The notes: generated by a model from the sequence alone, not told the origin. Numbered from the stretch's first letter, positions 52,916 through 63,403 are shown. The stretch: 64,000 bases of DNA from Yoonia sp. I 8.24 (GCF_022096995.1 NZ_JACXGQ010000005.1:124001-188000); one strand, 5' to 3'. A program made the numbers and translations.

Positions 52916-54180
52916 TGGTTGGCAATGCGCCCAAGTTTTCCAACCACGGATGCCGGCTGAACGCTTACGAATCCGAGGCGATGAAGGAACTTGCCACATC
53001 GGCGGGCGTCGAGAACGCTGTGATCGTCAACACCTGCGCGGTGACGGCTGAGGCCGTGCGCAAAGCCCGCCAAGATATTCGCAAACTGCGCCGCGACAAC
53101 CCGGACGCGAAACTGATCGTGACCGGTTGTGCCGCGCAGACTGAGCCCGACACGTTTGCAAACATGGCCGAAGTCGATGTCGTAATCGGCAATACCGAAA
53201 AGATGAACCCGGCGACTTGGGCCAATATGGCACCCGATTTGATCGGACAGACCGAACCCGTACAAGTAGATGACATCATGTCGGTCACAGAGACTGCTGG
53301 CCATCTGATCGACGGTTTCGGCACCCGGAGCCGCGCCTATGTGCAGGTTCAAAATGGCTGCGATCACCGCTGTACATTCTGCATCATTCCCTATGGCCGC
53401 GGCAATTCACGGTCCGTACCTGCGGGCGTTGTCGTCGACCAAATCAAGCGACTGGTTGATCGCGGCTATAACGAGGTCGTGCTGACAGGCGTTGACCTGA
53501 CCAGCTGGGGTGCGGATTTGCCAGCGGCGCCAAAGCTAGGCGATCTGGTGATGCGCATTCTAAAGCTGGTGCCAGATTTGCCACGGCTGCGGATCAGTTC
53601 GATCGATAGTATCGAAGTTGATGAAAATCTGATGCAGGCAATTGCAACCGAACCACGGTTGATGCCGCATTTGCATCTGTCTCTGCAACATGGCGATGAT
53701 ATGATCCTCAAACGGATGAAGCGCCGCCATCTGCGTGATGACGCGATCAAATTCTGCGAGGATGCTCGCAAATTGCGCCCAGATATGACCTTTGGTGCCG
53801 ATATTATTGCCGGATTTCCAACTGAAACGGACGCCCATTTTGCCAATTCAATCAAGCTAGTGGACGATTGCGACCTAACTTGGCTGCATGTTTTCCCTTA
53901 TTCCAAGCGCGAAGGCACCCCAGCAGCAAAAATTCCGACGCAGGTGAACGGGAACACGATCAAAAACCGTGCAGCACAGCTACGCAGCGCGGGCGCCGCC
54001 AAGGTCACCGCGCATTTACAGGCGCAAATTGGCGCGACCCATCATATCTTGATGGAAAATCCACGCATGGGGCGGACTGGACAGTTTGCCGAAGTTAGCT
54101 TTGCCAACGATCAGCCCGAAAGCCAGATCGTCACTGCCCAAATTACCGGCGTCGATGGCACACAGTTGCAGGTCGGATAA
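52915..54180 (+). CDS. mtaB: tRNA (N6-L-threonylcarbamoyladenosine-37 C2) methylthiotransferase
   Basis: 421 residues with the MiaB/MtaB order: an N-terminal UPF0004 domain with cysteines in GCRLNAYE, NTCAVTAEA and GCAAQ, then a radical SAM core with CDHRCTFCIIPYGRGNSRS, and a short C-terminal TRAM-like region. It adds a methylthio group to t6A37 of tRNA. It starts within the dapF stop and overlaps the next gene by one base. Confidence 0.92.
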   Translation: MVGNAPKFSNHGCRLNAYESEAMKELATSAGVENAVIVNTCAVTAEAVRKARQDIRKLRRDNPDAKLIVTGCAAQTEPDTFANMAEVDVVIGNTEKMNPATWANMAPDLIGQTEPVQVDDIMSVTETAGHLIDGFGTRSRAYVQVQNGCDHRCTFCIIPYGRGNSRSVPAGVVVDQIKRLVDRGYNEVVLTGVDLTSWGADLPAAPKLGDLVMRILKLVPDLPRLRISSIDSIEVDENLMQAIATEPRLMPHLHLSLQHGDDMILKRMKRRHLRDDAIKFCEDARKLRPDMTFGADIIAGFPTETDAHFANSIKLVDDCDLTWLHVFPYSKREGTPAAKIPTQVNGNTIKNRAAQLRSAGAAKVTAHLQAQIGATHHILMENPRMGRTGQFAEVSFANDQPESQIVTAQITGVDGTQLQVG

Positions 54181-54818
54181 TGCGCACGCTCCCAACTTTC
54201 TGGTCATTCCGGCGCTGCCCCTATGCAATGCGCGCGCGGCTGGCCATTCAATCAAGCAAGCAACAGGTTGTGCTGCGCGAAATTGTATTACGCGATAAGC
54301 CCACCCCATTCTTAGAGGCTTCGGCCAAGGGCACGGTGCCCGTTTTACAACTGCCAGACCGCGTGATTGACGAAAGCCGCGACATTATGATTTGGGCACT
54401 CACGCAAAATGACCCCGAAAATTGGCTAGATATGCCGTCAGAGGGCATGGATCTTATCACGACCTGCGAAGGCCCATTCAAACAGGCGCTGGACCACACG
54501 AAATACGCGGTACGCTATCCAGATTTGGACGAAGCGGAACAGCGCGAAAAAGCGATGGGGTTTTTACGCGACTTAAACACCCGATTGGCGGAAAATGCTT
54601 ACTTGATGGGTGATCAGATACGGCTCGCGGATATGGCGATCCTTCCTTTTGTGCGGCAATTCGCAAATACTGATCGTGCGTGGTTTGACGCGCAGGGGTT
54701 AGGGCCCCTCACACGGTGGCTGGATGAATTTCTGACTTCGGATCGGTTTTCGACCATCATCACCAAATATCCCCCTTGGCAAGACGGGCAGGATCGGGTT
54801 TTGTTCCCCCAGACCTAA
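54180..54818 (+). CDS. Glutathione S-transferase
   Basis: 212 residues with an N-terminal thioredoxin-fold domain (FWSFRRCPYAMRARLAI; LPVLQLPDRVIDESRDI-like substrate loop) and an all-helical C-terminal domain. The N-terminal CPYA motif looks glutaredoxin-like, so this may be an omega/GrxB-type GST. Last gene of the dapF-mtaB-GST run (TAATG overlap). Substrate unknown. Confidence 0.82.
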   Translation: MRTLPTFWSFRRCPYAMRARLAIQSSKQQVVLREIVLRDKPTPFLEASAKGTVPVLQLPDRVIDESRDIMIWALTQNDPENWLDMPSEGMDLITTCEGPFKQALDHTKYAVRYPDLDEAEQREKAMGFLRDLNTRLAENAYLMGDQIRLADMAILPFVRQFANTDRAWFDAQGLGPLTRWLDEFLTSDRFSTIITKYPPWQDGQDRVLFPQT

Positions 54819-54833
54819 ACCGAGGGAAATACA

Positions 54834-55436
54834 ATGAAATTATTGATGTCGCCCGCGTCTCCGTTTGTACGCAAAGCCCGCGTTGTCATCCGTGAACTAG
54901 GGCTGACAGACAGTATTCCAGAGGTTCCAATTAGCACCAGCGCCTTGGCGTCTAATTCGACGATTGTTGCCGCCAATCCCATCGGTAAAATTCCCGCCTT
55001 GGTCCGCGATGATGGGCCCGCCATCTATGATAGCCGTGTAATTACGCGCTATTTGAACGATTACGCGGACGGGTCGCTTTATCCCGATGCGCAAATCTGG
55101 GAATTACTGACGCTTGAGGCGACTGCAGATGCTATTATGGAAGCTGCGCTTGCCATGACCTATGAAATCCGCTTGCGACCCGAAAATGAACGTTCACCGG
55201 ATTGGATCGAAGCCCAATGGGCGAAGGCAGCCCGCGGCATTAGTGCTGTCAACAAAATGTGGATGAGCCATTTGAACGGCCCTTTGAACATCGGGCAGAT
55301 CGCGATTGGCTGCGCACTATCCTATGTCGACCTACGCCATGACGCGCGTGGTTGGCGCAATGGCAACACGGCCCTATCTGATTGGCACGCAAAGTTTATT
55401 CAGCGCGACAGCTTGATTGCCACCGCGCCACAATAA
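54834..55436 (+). CDS. Glutathione S-transferase family protein
   Basis: 200 residues. The N-terminal domain reads MSPASPFVRKARVVIRELG, with the cis-proline in IPALVR and the glutathione-contacting DSRVITRYL. The C-terminal helices contain WMSHLNGPLNIGQIAIG. It lies 15 bases downstream of the previous GST in the same direction and is a different branch of the family. Confidence 0.85.
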   Translation: MKLLMSPASPFVRKARVVIRELGLTDSIPEVPISTSALASNSTIVAANPIGKIPALVRDDGPAIYDSRVITRYLNDYADGSLYPDAQIWELLTLEATADAIMEAALAMTYEIRLRPENERSPDWIEAQWAKAARGISAVNKMWMSHLNGPLNIGQIAIGCALSYVDLRHDARGWRNGNTALSDWHAKFIQRDSLIATAPQ

Positions 55437-56081
55437 TCAAAAGTTAAAGCTGACGCCCATGTTCACCGCATTGGTGAACACGTCAGTTTCAACGGTGCCG
55501 CCGCTATCAAGATCAGCTTTGTTGGCTGAAAACGTGCCTTTATATTCCCCAAAAACAGACCATTGGTCGTTGATGGGGTAGGTAGCGCCCGCGATCCATG
55601 TGGCTGCAGGCCCAGTCAATTGGTAACCGAATGTTTCTGACGTACCATTCGTGACCTCTACATGCGGAATCGCAACGCCAATCCCGCCACCGACATAGGG
55701 TGTCAGGTCACCAAATGCGCCATTCCAACGGTGGTAGGCATTCACAGTCAGTGTGTTTAGCCCATCCGTGAATTCAAGAACCTCATAGCCTGCTGGCAAT
55801 TCGCCATCTTCCGGGTAAATTTTGTTGTGCGCAAAATCGAGCCCGTATCCAAATGTGTCGCTTCGCCAACGAGTCGCGCGAATCCCATAATAAATAGGGG
55901 CTGAAGATGACCGCCCCTCCCATGAAATTGAGAAATCATCGTCGCCAATCACGTCGTCACGCACAGAAACATCTGATGAAGGTGCAGACTGTACGCCGCC
56001 ATAAAAGCTCAACTCTACCTGTGCTGCAGCTGCAGCTGGGGTCATAAAAATCAAGGCAATAAGTGTGAGCGCGCGTGACAT
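55437..56081 (-). CDS. Outer-membrane beta-barrel protein (OmpW/porin-like fold)
   Basis: 214 residues with signal peptide (cleavage near AAAAAQ), alternating aromatic strands and a C-terminal phenylalanine (GVSFNF) typical of outer-membrane barrels recognised by BamA. The pattern YVGGGIGVAIPHV suggests a small eight-stranded barrel. Single gene, convergent with the GST gene, no gap. Confidence 0.75.
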   Translation of the reverse strand: MSRALTLIALIFMTPAAAAAQVELSFYGGVQSAPSSDVSVRDDVIGDDDFSISWEGRSSSAPIYYGIRATRWRSDTFGYGLDFAHNKIYPEDGELPAGYEVLEFTDGLNTLTVNAYHRWNGAFGDLTPYVGGGIGVAIPHVEVTNGTSETFGYQLTGPAATWIAGATYPINDQWSVFGEYKGTFSANKADLDSGGTVETDVFTNAVNMGVSFNF

Positions 56082-56490
56082 CGGGTTTTCCTACGAGAGA
56101 GTGGCAGTTCTTAAAACCGAACTATGCGGGGTACCCATCACTAACAAGTCACCATTAAGAGAGAATTAAATGTTCAAAGTGAAATGTGTCTGCGGCGACA
56201 CAAAAACCATATAATTCAGCGATGCGTTGGCGAGAATCCGATCATCTCAGACGAGAGTTGGCGTACCCTAGTGCAATTCAAATCGAGAAAATCTGTGCCG
56301 TGATTCTTTGGATCATGTTTACGAAGTCTTGGTTGTTTCGCCACAATAAAGACGACAATGGCGCCTGCGCCCTATTGTCCGCTGGACGGATCATGTTTTC
56401 ATGGATAAACAGCGCCAGAATGGGCTGAATTTTTTTGGCCCGTCTTTCCCGTGGGCAATCGGCCCAACCAAAGAATCGGAGATGCAAGCC
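56082..56490. other. 409-base gap upstream of petA
   Basis: Promoter region of the petABC operon and of the divergent barrel gene. No convincing gene; open frames at 56186 and the in-frame extension of petA from 56401 lack ribosome sites and family support. Confidence 0.5.
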
Positions 56491-57051
56491 GTGTCACATG
56501 CAGACGATCATCAGGGCACACGCCGCGACTTTATATACTATGCAACCGCCGGAGCCGGTGTTGTTGCAACAGGTGCAGCGGTGTGGCCACTGGTCAACCA
56601 AATGAACCCTTCAGCTGACGTTCTGGCGCTTGCGTCAATTCGCGTCGATATCAGCGCCGTTGCGCCGGGCACACAATTGACTGTGCTGTGGCAAGGTAAG
56701 CCTGTTTTCATCCGGTCACGTACCGAAGAAGAAATCGCTGCTGCCCGCGCCGTAGACGTATCGGAATTGCCTGACCAAGGTGCCGAAAACGAAAACCTTC
56801 TTGGTGAAGAAGATGCCTCTGACGAAAACCGCGCATTGTCCGAAGATGGGACATGGCTAGTTCAGATGGGTATTTGCACGCACCTTGGCTGTGTGCCTTT
56901 GGGCGAACAAGGTGACTTTGGCGGCTGGTTCTGCCCATGCCACGGGTCGCACTACGATACAGCCGGCCGTATCCGTAAAGGTCCTGCACCGCGCAACCTT
57001 CTCGTCCCTGTTGCGTCTTTCGTAGACGAAACAACAATTCAACTCGGTTAA
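56491..57051 (+). CDS. petA: Ubiquinol-cytochrome c reductase Rieske iron-sulfur subunit
   Basis: 186 residues from GTG 56491, which has GGAG nine bases upstream; the ATG at 56482 overlaps that site and cannot use it. An N-terminal membrane anchor with [15 protein letters not shown] precedes the 2Fe-2S head with CTHLGC and CPCHGSHYD. It takes electrons from ubiquinol in the bc1 complex and hands them to cytochrome c1. First gene of petABC. Confidence 0.95.
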   Translation: MSHADDHQGTRRDFIYYATAGAGVVATGAAVWPLVNQMNPSADVLALASIRVDISAVAPGTQLTVLWQGKPVFIRSRTEEEIAAARAVDVSELPDQGAENENLLGEEDASDENRALSEDGTWLVQMGICTHLGCVPLGEQGDFGGWFCPCHGSHYDTAGRIRKGPAPRNLLVPVASFVDETTIQLG

Positions 57052-57063
57052 GGAGCGCGCACC

Positions 57064-58404
57064 ATGTCTGGTATTCCCCACGACCATTACGAACCAAAGA
57101 CTGGCATCGAAAAGTGGCTGCACACGCGCCTACCGATTGTCGGGCTTGTCTATGACACCCTGATGTTGCCAACACCAAAGAACCTCAACTGGATGTGGAT
57201 CTGGGGCATTGTTCTGGCATTCACGCTGGTTCTGCAAATTGCGACTGGCATCGTGCTTGTCATGCACTACACGCCGCACGTTGATCTGGCCTTCGCGTCG
57301 GTTGAACACATCATGCGCGACGTGAACGGCGGCCATATGATCCGCTATTTCCACGCAAACGGGGCGTCATTGTTCTTTGTTGCAGTTTATTTGCACATGT
57401 TCCGCGGCCTGTACTACGGGTCTTACAAAGCGCCTCGCGAAGTCACTTGGATCATCGGCATGCTGATGTACCTGATGATGATGGGTACTGCGTTTATGGG
57501 CTATGTTTTGCCTTGGGGCCAAATGTCGTTCCACGGGACGGCTGTTATTACTGGTCTGTTCGGTGCGATCCCATTCATTGGTGAATCAATCCAAACATGG
57601 CTTCTGGGTGCATCTGCGGTTGGGCAACCTGCGCTAAACCGCTTCTTCTCACTGCACTATCTGCTGCCATTTGTTCTGCTGGGCCTAACAATCGTTCACG
57701 TTTGGGCATTCCACACAACCGGCAACAACAACCCAACAGGTGTTGAAGTCCGCCGGACAAGCAAAGAAGACGCAGCGAAAGATACGCTTCCATTCTGGCC
57801 TTACTTTGTGATCAAAGATCTGTTCGCATTGGCCATTGTTTTGGCTGTGTTCATGGCGATCGTCGGATTCATGCCAAACTACCTTGGCCACCCCGATAAC
57901 TACGTCCCAGCGAACCCGCTGGCGACACCGTCGCACATCGTTCCAGAATGGTACTTCTTGCCATTCTACGCCATCCTGCGTGCTTTCACGGCCGATGTTT
58001 GGATCGTGCAACTGGTGAACTTTGTAAGCTTTGGGATCATCGACGCAAAGTTCTTTGGGGTTCTGGCCATGTTTGGTGCGATTGCTGTAATGGCGCTGGC
58101 ACCTTGGCTGGACACATCATCTGTTCGTTCGGGCCGTTACCGTCCGATGTTCAAATGGTGGTTCGCGCTGTTGGCCTTCGACTTCATGGTTTTGATGTGG
58201 GTCGGTGCGATGCCAACTGACGGTATCTACCCATACATCTCTTTGATCGCTGCAACCTATTGGTTCGGTTACTTCCTTGTTCTTCTGCCACTGCTTGGCG
58301 TGATCGAAAAACCGCTACCACAGCCCGCAACAATCGAAGACGACTTTAACGCGCACTACGCGCCGAAAGCCGGGGCTGACGCCTCTGCCAACTCGGCCGA
58401 GTGA
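57064..58404 (+). CDS. petB: Cytochrome b subunit of the bc1 complex
   Basis: 446 residues with eight membrane helices, haem-ligating histidines in helices B and D ([40 protein letters not shown], read in parts), and the Qo-site motif [13 protein letters not shown]. It starts 12 bases after petA with GGAG upstream. Confidence 0.97.
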   Translation: MSGIPHDHYEPKTGIEKWLHTRLPIVGLVYDTLMLPTPKNLNWMWIWGIVLAFTLVLQIATGIVLVMHYTPHVDLAFASVEHIMRDVNGGHMIRYFHANGASLFFVAVYLHMFRGLYYGSYKAPREVTWIIGMLMYLMMMGTAFMGYVLPWGQMSFHGTAVITGLFGAIPFIGESIQTWLLGASAVGQPALNRFFSLHYLLPFVLLGLTIVHVWAFHTTGNNNPTGVEVRRTSKEDAAKDTLPFWPYFVIKDLFALAIVLAVFMAIVGFMPNYLGHPDNYVPANPLATPSHIVPEWYFLPFYAILRAFTADVWIVQLVNFVSFGIIDAKFFGVLAMFGAIAVMALAPWLDTSSVRSGRYRPMFKWWFALLAFDFMVLMWVGAMPTDGIYPYISLIAATYWFGYFLVLLPLLGVIEKPLPQPATIEDDFNAHYAPKAGADASANSAE

Positions 58405-58414
58405 GAAAGGACCA

Positions 58415-59257
58415 ATGAAAATGTTCCGCAAACTCACACTGACCGCCGCAACGGCGCTTGCCCTGACAACAGGGCAGGCGATCGCCGAAAGCGAAACACA
58501 TGTCCATGATTATGACTTTTCGTTTGAGGGTCCTTTCGGCAGCTACGATCAGATGCAACTTCAGCGCGGCCTTCAGATCTACACTGAAGTTTGTTCTAGC
58601 TGTCACGGCCTTGAATATGTTGCCTTTCGCACATTGCATGACGAAGGCGGCCCAGCACTGCCTGAAGATCAAATGCGTGCTTACGCCGAATTCTACGAGG
58701 TCTACGACCCAGAAGTAGACGATTACCGGCTCGCAACACCTGCGGATAAGTTCCCCGCTGTTACAAGCGCAAACGCACCTGATCTATCATTGATGGCCAA
58801 ATCACGCGCTGGATTCCACGGTCCCTTGGGTACCGGGATCAACCAATTCGTTAAAGGTATGGGCGGTGCGGAATATATCGCATCGATCATCGCTGGCTAT
58901 GAAGAAGCACCTGATTGCGCACCCGAGGATTTCGACGGCTACTACAACGTGGCATTCGCGTCCGGTGGCTATCCTGATTCATGTATCGATGACCACGGTC
59001 ACAACATGGTGCCGGGCAGCTGGATCGGGATGGCACAACCGCTTTGGGGTGACGATGTTGAATTCGCCGATGGCCATTCCACGGACATCCACCACGAAGC
59101 ACAAGATGTCGCGGCCTTCCTGATGTGGACCGCAGAGCCTAAAATGATGGCACGCAAGCAGGCTGGCCTGTCCGGTGTGATCTTGCTGATCCTTCTGTCT
59201 GTGTTGCTATACCTCACAAACAAACGTCTGTGGGCGCCACACAAGCATAAAGACTGA
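58415..59257 (+). CDS. petC: Cytochrome c1
   Basis: 280 residues with a signal peptide (cleavage near AIAES), haem motif CSSCH near residue 60, the methionine ligand region near 205 ([10 protein letters not shown]), and one C-terminal membrane anchor (about 246-266). It passes electrons to soluble cytochrome c. End of the operon; terminator at 59281. Confidence 0.95.
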   Translation: MKMFRKLTLTAATALALTTGQAIAESETHVHDYDFSFEGPFGSYDQMQLQRGLQIYTEVCSSCHGLEYVAFRTLHDEGGPALPEDQMRAYAEFYEVYDPEVDDYRLATPADKFPAVTSANAPDLSLMAKSRAGFHGPLGTGINQFVKGMGGAEYIASIIAGYEEAPDCAPEDFDGYYNVAFASGGYPDSCIDDHGHNMVPGSWIGMAQPLWGDDVEFADGHSTDIHHEAQDVAAFLMWTAEPKMMARKQAGLSGVILLILLSVLLYLTNKRLWAPHKHKD

Positions 59258-59280
59258 TCTAATATGTCACTGAATTAGAA

Positions 59281-59308
59281 AAGGCCCGCCAACTGGTGGG
59301 CCTTTTTT
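59281..59308 (+). terminator. Rho-independent terminator of petABC
   Basis: Stem GGCCCGCC / GGTGGGCC with a four-base loop followed by six T, 24 bases after petC. Confidence 0.88.
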
Positions 59309-59317
59309 GTGGCGTAG

Positions 59318-59335
59318 GGTGGATCTTGATCCACC
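59318..59335. repeat. Perfect inverted repeat touching the thiQ stop
   Basis: GGTGGATC-TT-GATCCACC immediately after the petC terminator and directly before the minus-strand stop of thiQ, flanked by GTAG and TTAC. It could act as the transcript end of thiQ or as a REP-like intergenic element. No T tract on the minus strand. Confidence 0.5.
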
Positions 59336-60031
59336 TTACTTGCCAAGATACGCAGCCAACACAGGCGGCGGATTATCAAACAGCGCAGCTGTCGGAACAG
59401 GGTCCGTGACAACGCCATCCGCCACAACTGCGACCGCATCCGCAATCCGTTTTGCGTCATCCGGATCATGGGTCACCATAATTACAGAGCGCCCCTGATC
59501 CGTTAACCGCTGCTTTACAAGATCAAGCATCTCGGCTTTGAGACTTGGTCCCAGCGCAGCAAAGGGTTCATCCAATAACACTAGCGGACGATCCGCCAAT
59601 AGAACCCGCGCCAATGCCGCCCGGCTTTGTTGACCGCCCGAAAGCGCAGCCGGTTTGCGTGTTCCCATCCCCGCCAGACCCACGCTTTCAAGCACCACAT
59701 TCACATGCGACATCTGACTGGCAGACAGGCGCAGCCCAGGCCGTAACCCCAGCCCAACATTCTGCGCGATTGTCAAATGTGGAAACAAGTTGTTGTCCTG
59801 AAATAGCATGCTAATCGGGCGACCCGCAGGGGATTGCGCTGTTATATCCGCGCTCGCCCAGGACACGCGCCCTGACGCTGGGGTCAAAAACCCGGCAATC
59901 GCTGCAAGCAGGGTGGATTTTCCCGCGCCTGATGGGCCGATTAATGCGGTAATCGCGCCCGTCGCAAATCGCAAATCCGCCCGCAAAGAAAAATCGTCGT
60001 ACCGCAGTTCAAGATCTTCACAAATCAACAT
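59336..60031 (-). CDS. thiQ: Thiamine ABC transporter ATP-binding protein
   Basis: 231 residues. Walker A GPSGAGKST (near 33), signature LSGGQQSRAALARVL, Walker B LVLLDEPFAALGP and switch histidine in MVTHDP. The start overlaps the permease end by 14 bases. It energises uptake of thiamine or its phosphates. Operon thiB-thiP-thiQ behind a TPP riboswitch. Confidence 0.92.
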   Translation of the reverse strand: MLICEDLELRYDDFSLRADLRFATGAITALIGPSGAGKSTLLAAIAGFLTPASGRVSWASADITAQSPAGRPISMLFQDNNLFPHLTIAQNVGLGLRPGLRLSASQMSHVNVVLESVGLAGMGTRKPAALSGGQQSRAALARVLLADRPLVLLDEPFAALGPSLKAEMLDLVKQRLTDQGRSVIMVTHDPDDAKRIADAVAVVADGVVTDPVPTAALFDNPPPVLAAYLGK

Positions 60032-61547
60032 CGCTACGTCCCCAATGGTCGCAAATCCAAAAAATGAGCAAACTGATCCCCAATAAAATCACTGCCGCAC
60101 CTGCTGCGGCATCCATCCGGTAAGCTCCCATAAGCCGGTGCATTGCAAGCGGTAGGGTTTCTTCGGCCTTGCCTGCAAATAGGGCAATCACCCCCAGATC
60201 ACCCATCGACAGCGCCGCTGAGAGGCCTGCACCAAAACCCAAAGGCCGCCTAATCCGTGGTAAAACCACGATCCGCAGCCACGCCCAGCGCGTCAGCCCA
60301 ACGGAGGCCCCAAGCCGTCCGAAATCTTCATGCACCGCAACAATCGCCGGACCAATTGCGCGCAAGACGAAAGGCAGGGCAAGCGTCGCGTTCACCAACA
60401 TCGTAATCACCAAGGCAACATCGCTTGGGCTGACAAAAGGATAGACGATGAGAAATGCACCCGTCCCGACAACAAGCCCAGAGGCAGCAAGAGGCAACAC
60501 GCCAACCACCGCAACAGCACGCCCACCCAATAAGCCCAACGCAATCGACATCGTACAGCACAACGTGGCTGAGCCGATAGCCACCAAAACAGACCGCATA
60601 GCGGCCAACCAGACAGAGCTTGGCATTTCCAACAACCCGGGAAGGCCGCGTAGCATAACCATCGTAAGCGGAATCAAAAGAAACAGGGCTGCCAAAGCGA
60701 TTGCAAGGTAGTCCCAAAACGGGCGGCGCATGTCCCAGCGTGTGACTGTGCGATCAAACCCTGCGCCCATCGCGTCAACTCCAGTGACGCGCCAAGCAAT
60801 CACTGCAGCCACGGCACAAAGACCAAACTGAATGCACGCCAGCATTGCCGCACGTCCAAGATCGAAATCAAACCGCAGCGCTTGATAAATTGCCAATTCC
60901 ACCGTCGTACTTTTTGGGCCGCGGCCCAAGGTAAGTGCGACAGCAAAGCTGGTCAAACAAATAAGAAAAATAACTAAAAACGTGCTTGGTACCACGGCGC
61001 GCAGCATCGGAACTTCCAACACCCTGCCAATCGGCACGTTTAAACTGGCCGCCAATCGAAACCGCTCGGATGGGATCGCAAGCCAGCCTTGCAGGATAAA
61101 CCGCACTGCCAGCGGAAGGTTAAAGAATACATGCGCTAGAATGACACCGTGAAACCCATAGATCGAAACAGGTTCTATTCCGGCCCAAATCAGTATATAA
61201 TTCAAGATCCCATTGCGCCCAAAGACGGCGATCAATCCCACAACAGCAACGATCACCGGCAATAAAAATGGGGCGCCAAGCAGGGTTATCAAAGCCTGCC
61301 GTCCCCAAAATCTGCGTCGCGCCAAGGCCCTTGCAACCGGGATCGCGAGAACAACGCTTATCAGTGCGGACAATAAGGCCTGCACGACCGTAAACCGGAT
61401 CGCGGCCCAATCCGCCGCGCCAAGACCTGTCGTCAGGTCCGCCCGCAGCGCCACCGCTGCGAGCGTCCCAAGCGTCAACGCAAGCACCAGCGCCCCCGAA
61501 AGGACGCCGGGCCAGCGTGGACTTATTGAGACAGCGCGTTGCGCCAT
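60018..61547 (-). CDS. thiP: Thiamine ABC transporter permease
   Basis: 509 residues with about twelve membrane segments and two internally repeated permease halves, each with an EAA-like loop (around 185 and 430). It is the fused permease typical of ThiP. It overlaps thiB by 25 bases and thiQ by 14. Confidence 0.9.
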   Translation of the reverse strand: MAQRAVSISPRWPGVLSGALVLALTLGTLAAVALRADLTTGLGAADWAAIRFTVVQALLSALISVVLAIPVARALARRRFWGRQALITLLGAPFLLPVIVAVVGLIAVFGRNGILNYILIWAGIEPVSIYGFHGVILAHVFFNLPLAVRFILQGWLAIPSERFRLAASLNVPIGRVLEVPMLRAVVPSTFLVIFLICLTSFAVALTLGRGPKSTTVELAIYQALRFDFDLGRAAMLACIQFGLCAVAAVIAWRVTGVDAMGAGFDRTVTRWDMRRPFWDYLAIALAALFLLIPLTMVMLRGLPGLLEMPSSVWLAAMRSVLVAIGSATLCCTMSIALGLLGGRAVAVVGVLPLAASGLVVGTGAFLIVYPFVSPSDVALVITMLVNATLALPFVLRAIGPAIVAVHEDFGRLGASVGLTRWAWLRIVVLPRIRRPLGFGAGLSAALSMGDLGVIALFAGKAEETLPLAMHRLMGAYRMDAAAGAAVILLGISLLIFWICDHWGRSDVDL

Positions 61548-62512
61548 TCTTCAAGAGCTTCCGCCCGGATTGCTGCAGCATCCTCGGGTGATTTCAACAG
61601 CGATACGGCTGGCGTCACCAAGGTTTCGAACCCATCGGGAAGACCGGCTTGTGGTGTCACCGCCGGATACATCCAATTTGTGGTTGGGATAATCGATTGG
61701 AACCCTTCAGACACGATGAATGCCATGAATTGGTCGGCCAGCTCCGGTTGATCCGTGCTAGCAAGCTTGGCCGCAACTTCGACCTGCATGTAATGGCCTT
61801 CTTCAAAGGGCCATGCCACTTTGCTGGCGTCTTCTTCGGCGATCAGGTGATAGGCAGGCGAAGTCGTGTAGGACAGCACTGCATCAGCCTCGCCATCAAG
61901 GAACATGCCATAGGCTTCGGACCAACCGGGCGTGACTGTAACGATGTTATCAGAAAGTTCAGCCCAGATGTCAGCCGCTTCGTCCGGATAGGCTTCTTTC
62001 ACCCACATCAACAAGCCAAGGCCGGGGGTAGATGAGCGCGGGTCTTGAATAACGATTTTCAGATCACCAGTAGCGAGGTTCCGCAAAGAGACGGCCGCTT
62101 CGGCGTCTGCATTCCCAACAAAGGCGAAATAGCCCCAGTCGAAAGGCAAGAATTCTGCATCATCCCATGCGATCGGCAGATCAAGATCTGCTGTCACACC
62201 ATGCGGCGCAAACAACCCGGTCTCACGCGCGGCAGCGGTCAGGTTGGTATCCAACCCCAATACCACATCAAATTCAGTCCGCGGCCCTTCAAGCTGGATG
62301 CGTGCCAACAGGGCAGCCCCATCAGAGCTACCAACGAATTCAAGGTCGCAGGCGCATTCTGCTTCGAATGCGGTTTCAATTGCGGGGCCGGGACCCCAAT
62401 CGCTAACAAAGCTGTCATATGTCAAAACTTGCAGTACCGGGGTCTCAGCCAATGTGCTTGTAGCACAAAGGGCAAGTCCCGCGACAACTGGCAGATAGAT
62501 TGGTTTTTGCAT
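61523..62512 (-). CDS. thiB: Periplasmic thiamine-binding protein
   Basis: 330 residues with a signal peptide (cleavage near TLAE), then LQVLTYDSFVSDWGPGP, the thiamine-binding protein start. GSSDGAALLARIQLEG and the LGLDTNLTAAARETGLF region match the TbpA family. ATG 62512 is five bases after GGAGGAT and is preferred over ATG 62515. Open frame to 62674 crosses the riboswitch and is rejected. Confidence 0.92.
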   Translation of the reverse strand: MQKPIYLPVVAGLALCATSTLAETPVLQVLTYDSFVSDWGPGPAIETAFEAECACDLEFVGSSDGAALLARIQLEGPRTEFDVVLGLDTNLTAAARETGLFAPHGVTADLDLPIAWDDAEFLPFDWGYFAFVGNADAEAAVSLRNLATGDLKIVIQDPRSSTPGLGLLMWVKEAYPDEAADIWAELSDNIVTVTPGWSEAYGMFLDGEADAVLSYTTSPAYHLIAEEDASKVAWPFEEGHYMQVEVAAKLASTDQPELADQFMAFIVSEGFQSIIPTTNWMYPAVTPQAGLPDGFETLVTPAVSLLKSPEDAAAIRAEALEEWRNALSQ

Positions 62513-62559
62513 CATATCCTCCAAATGCGACGGGCGGAATGGGGGATAGCGTGATTGCC

Positions 62560-62646
62560 ATACCTTCCCTCCGCCGGTCTTAACCGGTTCAGGTTCAACG
62601 GGTCCGCTTGCGCATCTCAGCCGATATGGCCCCCCGAGGTGCGGCT
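62560..62646 (-). promoter_or_regulatory. TPP riboswitch (THI element) upstream of thiBPQ
   Basis: On the minus strand the conserved blocks appear in order: CTCGGGGGG, GGCTGAGATG, GACCCGTTGAACCTGA, and CCGGCGGAGGGAAGG. These form the three-way junction of the thi-box. It lies about 50 bases before thiB and would lower expression when thiamine pyrophosphate is plentiful. The final GGAGGG may overlap an anti-Shine-Dalgarno or terminator switch. Confidence 0.95.
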
Positions 62647-62764
62647 TACATACGCATGTTTTACCAAAATGCAAAGACCACGAAACTCTGCGGGTATCAG
62701 GGTTGATCTTTCGTTACATCTTGCCTTGAAAGCCGCAGGCACAGGCCAAGTTTAGGAGATACCA

Positions 62765-63403
62765 ATGCAAGATGCGCTCGTTCAATTTCTTCTTCGCACA
62801 ACCACACAAGATTCAGCCCATGACATCGGACACCTGCACCGCGTTTGGCGAAATGCACAGATCATTGCAGACCAAGAACCGCCTAGTGACCGGGTTGTAC
62901 TGCTGCATGCCGCCTATCTGCACGACCTCGTTAATTTGCCCAAATCACACCCAAACCGCGCCAATGCCTCTGCGATCTCGGCCGAGAAAGCCAAACTATT
63001 CTTGCGCGATCAGGGACTGAGCAGCGCGCAAATCGATGCAACCTGCCATGCGATTGTCGCACATAGTTTTTCGGCCAATGTCAGCCCACAGACGCTTGAA
63101 GCAAAAATTATTCAAGACGCAGACCGGATCGAGGCGCTAGGCGCAGTGGGTTTAGCCCGATGCTTTGCCGTGTCGGGCGCTTTGGGGCGTCCGTTGTTTG
63201 ATCCGGCCGACCCGTTTGCGACGACCCGCGCGCTGGACGACCAATCCTTTGCAATAGACCACTTTGCGGTAAAATTGCTGCGCCTTCCTGACACCATGCA
63301 AACGACGTCCGGCCGTGATCTTGCCGCGCAACGCGCTGACATCCTGCGCACGTATCTGGACGACCTCGCACAAGAGCTGAATTTTCCCGTCTCTGGCTGG
63401 TAG
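62765..63403 (+). CDS. HD-domain phosphohydrolase
   Basis: 212 residues with HD metal ligands: H in HDIGHLHRVWRNA, the HD pair in AAYLHDLVN, later H in AIVAHSFSAN and D in IIQDADRIEALGAVGLAR. The family of YedJ-type HD hydrolases cleaves phosphomonoesters or nucleotides; the substrate here is unknown. It sits alone between the thi operon and aroC. Confidence 0.85.
   Translation: MQDALVQFLLRTTTQDSAHDIGHLHRVWRNAQIIADQEPPSDRVVLLHAAYLHDLVNLPKSHPNRANASAISAEKAKLFLRDQGLSSAQIDATCHAIVAHSFSANVSPQTLEAKIIQDADRIEALGAVGLARCFAVSGALGRPLFDPADPFATTRALDDQSFAIDHFAVKLLRLPDTMQTTSGRDLAAQRADILRTYLDDLAQELNFPVSGW

Noticed and set aside
56186-56428. Eighty-codon frame upstream of petA
   Set aside because: No ribosome site, overlaps the petA extension, no recognisable sequence; treated as promoter region.
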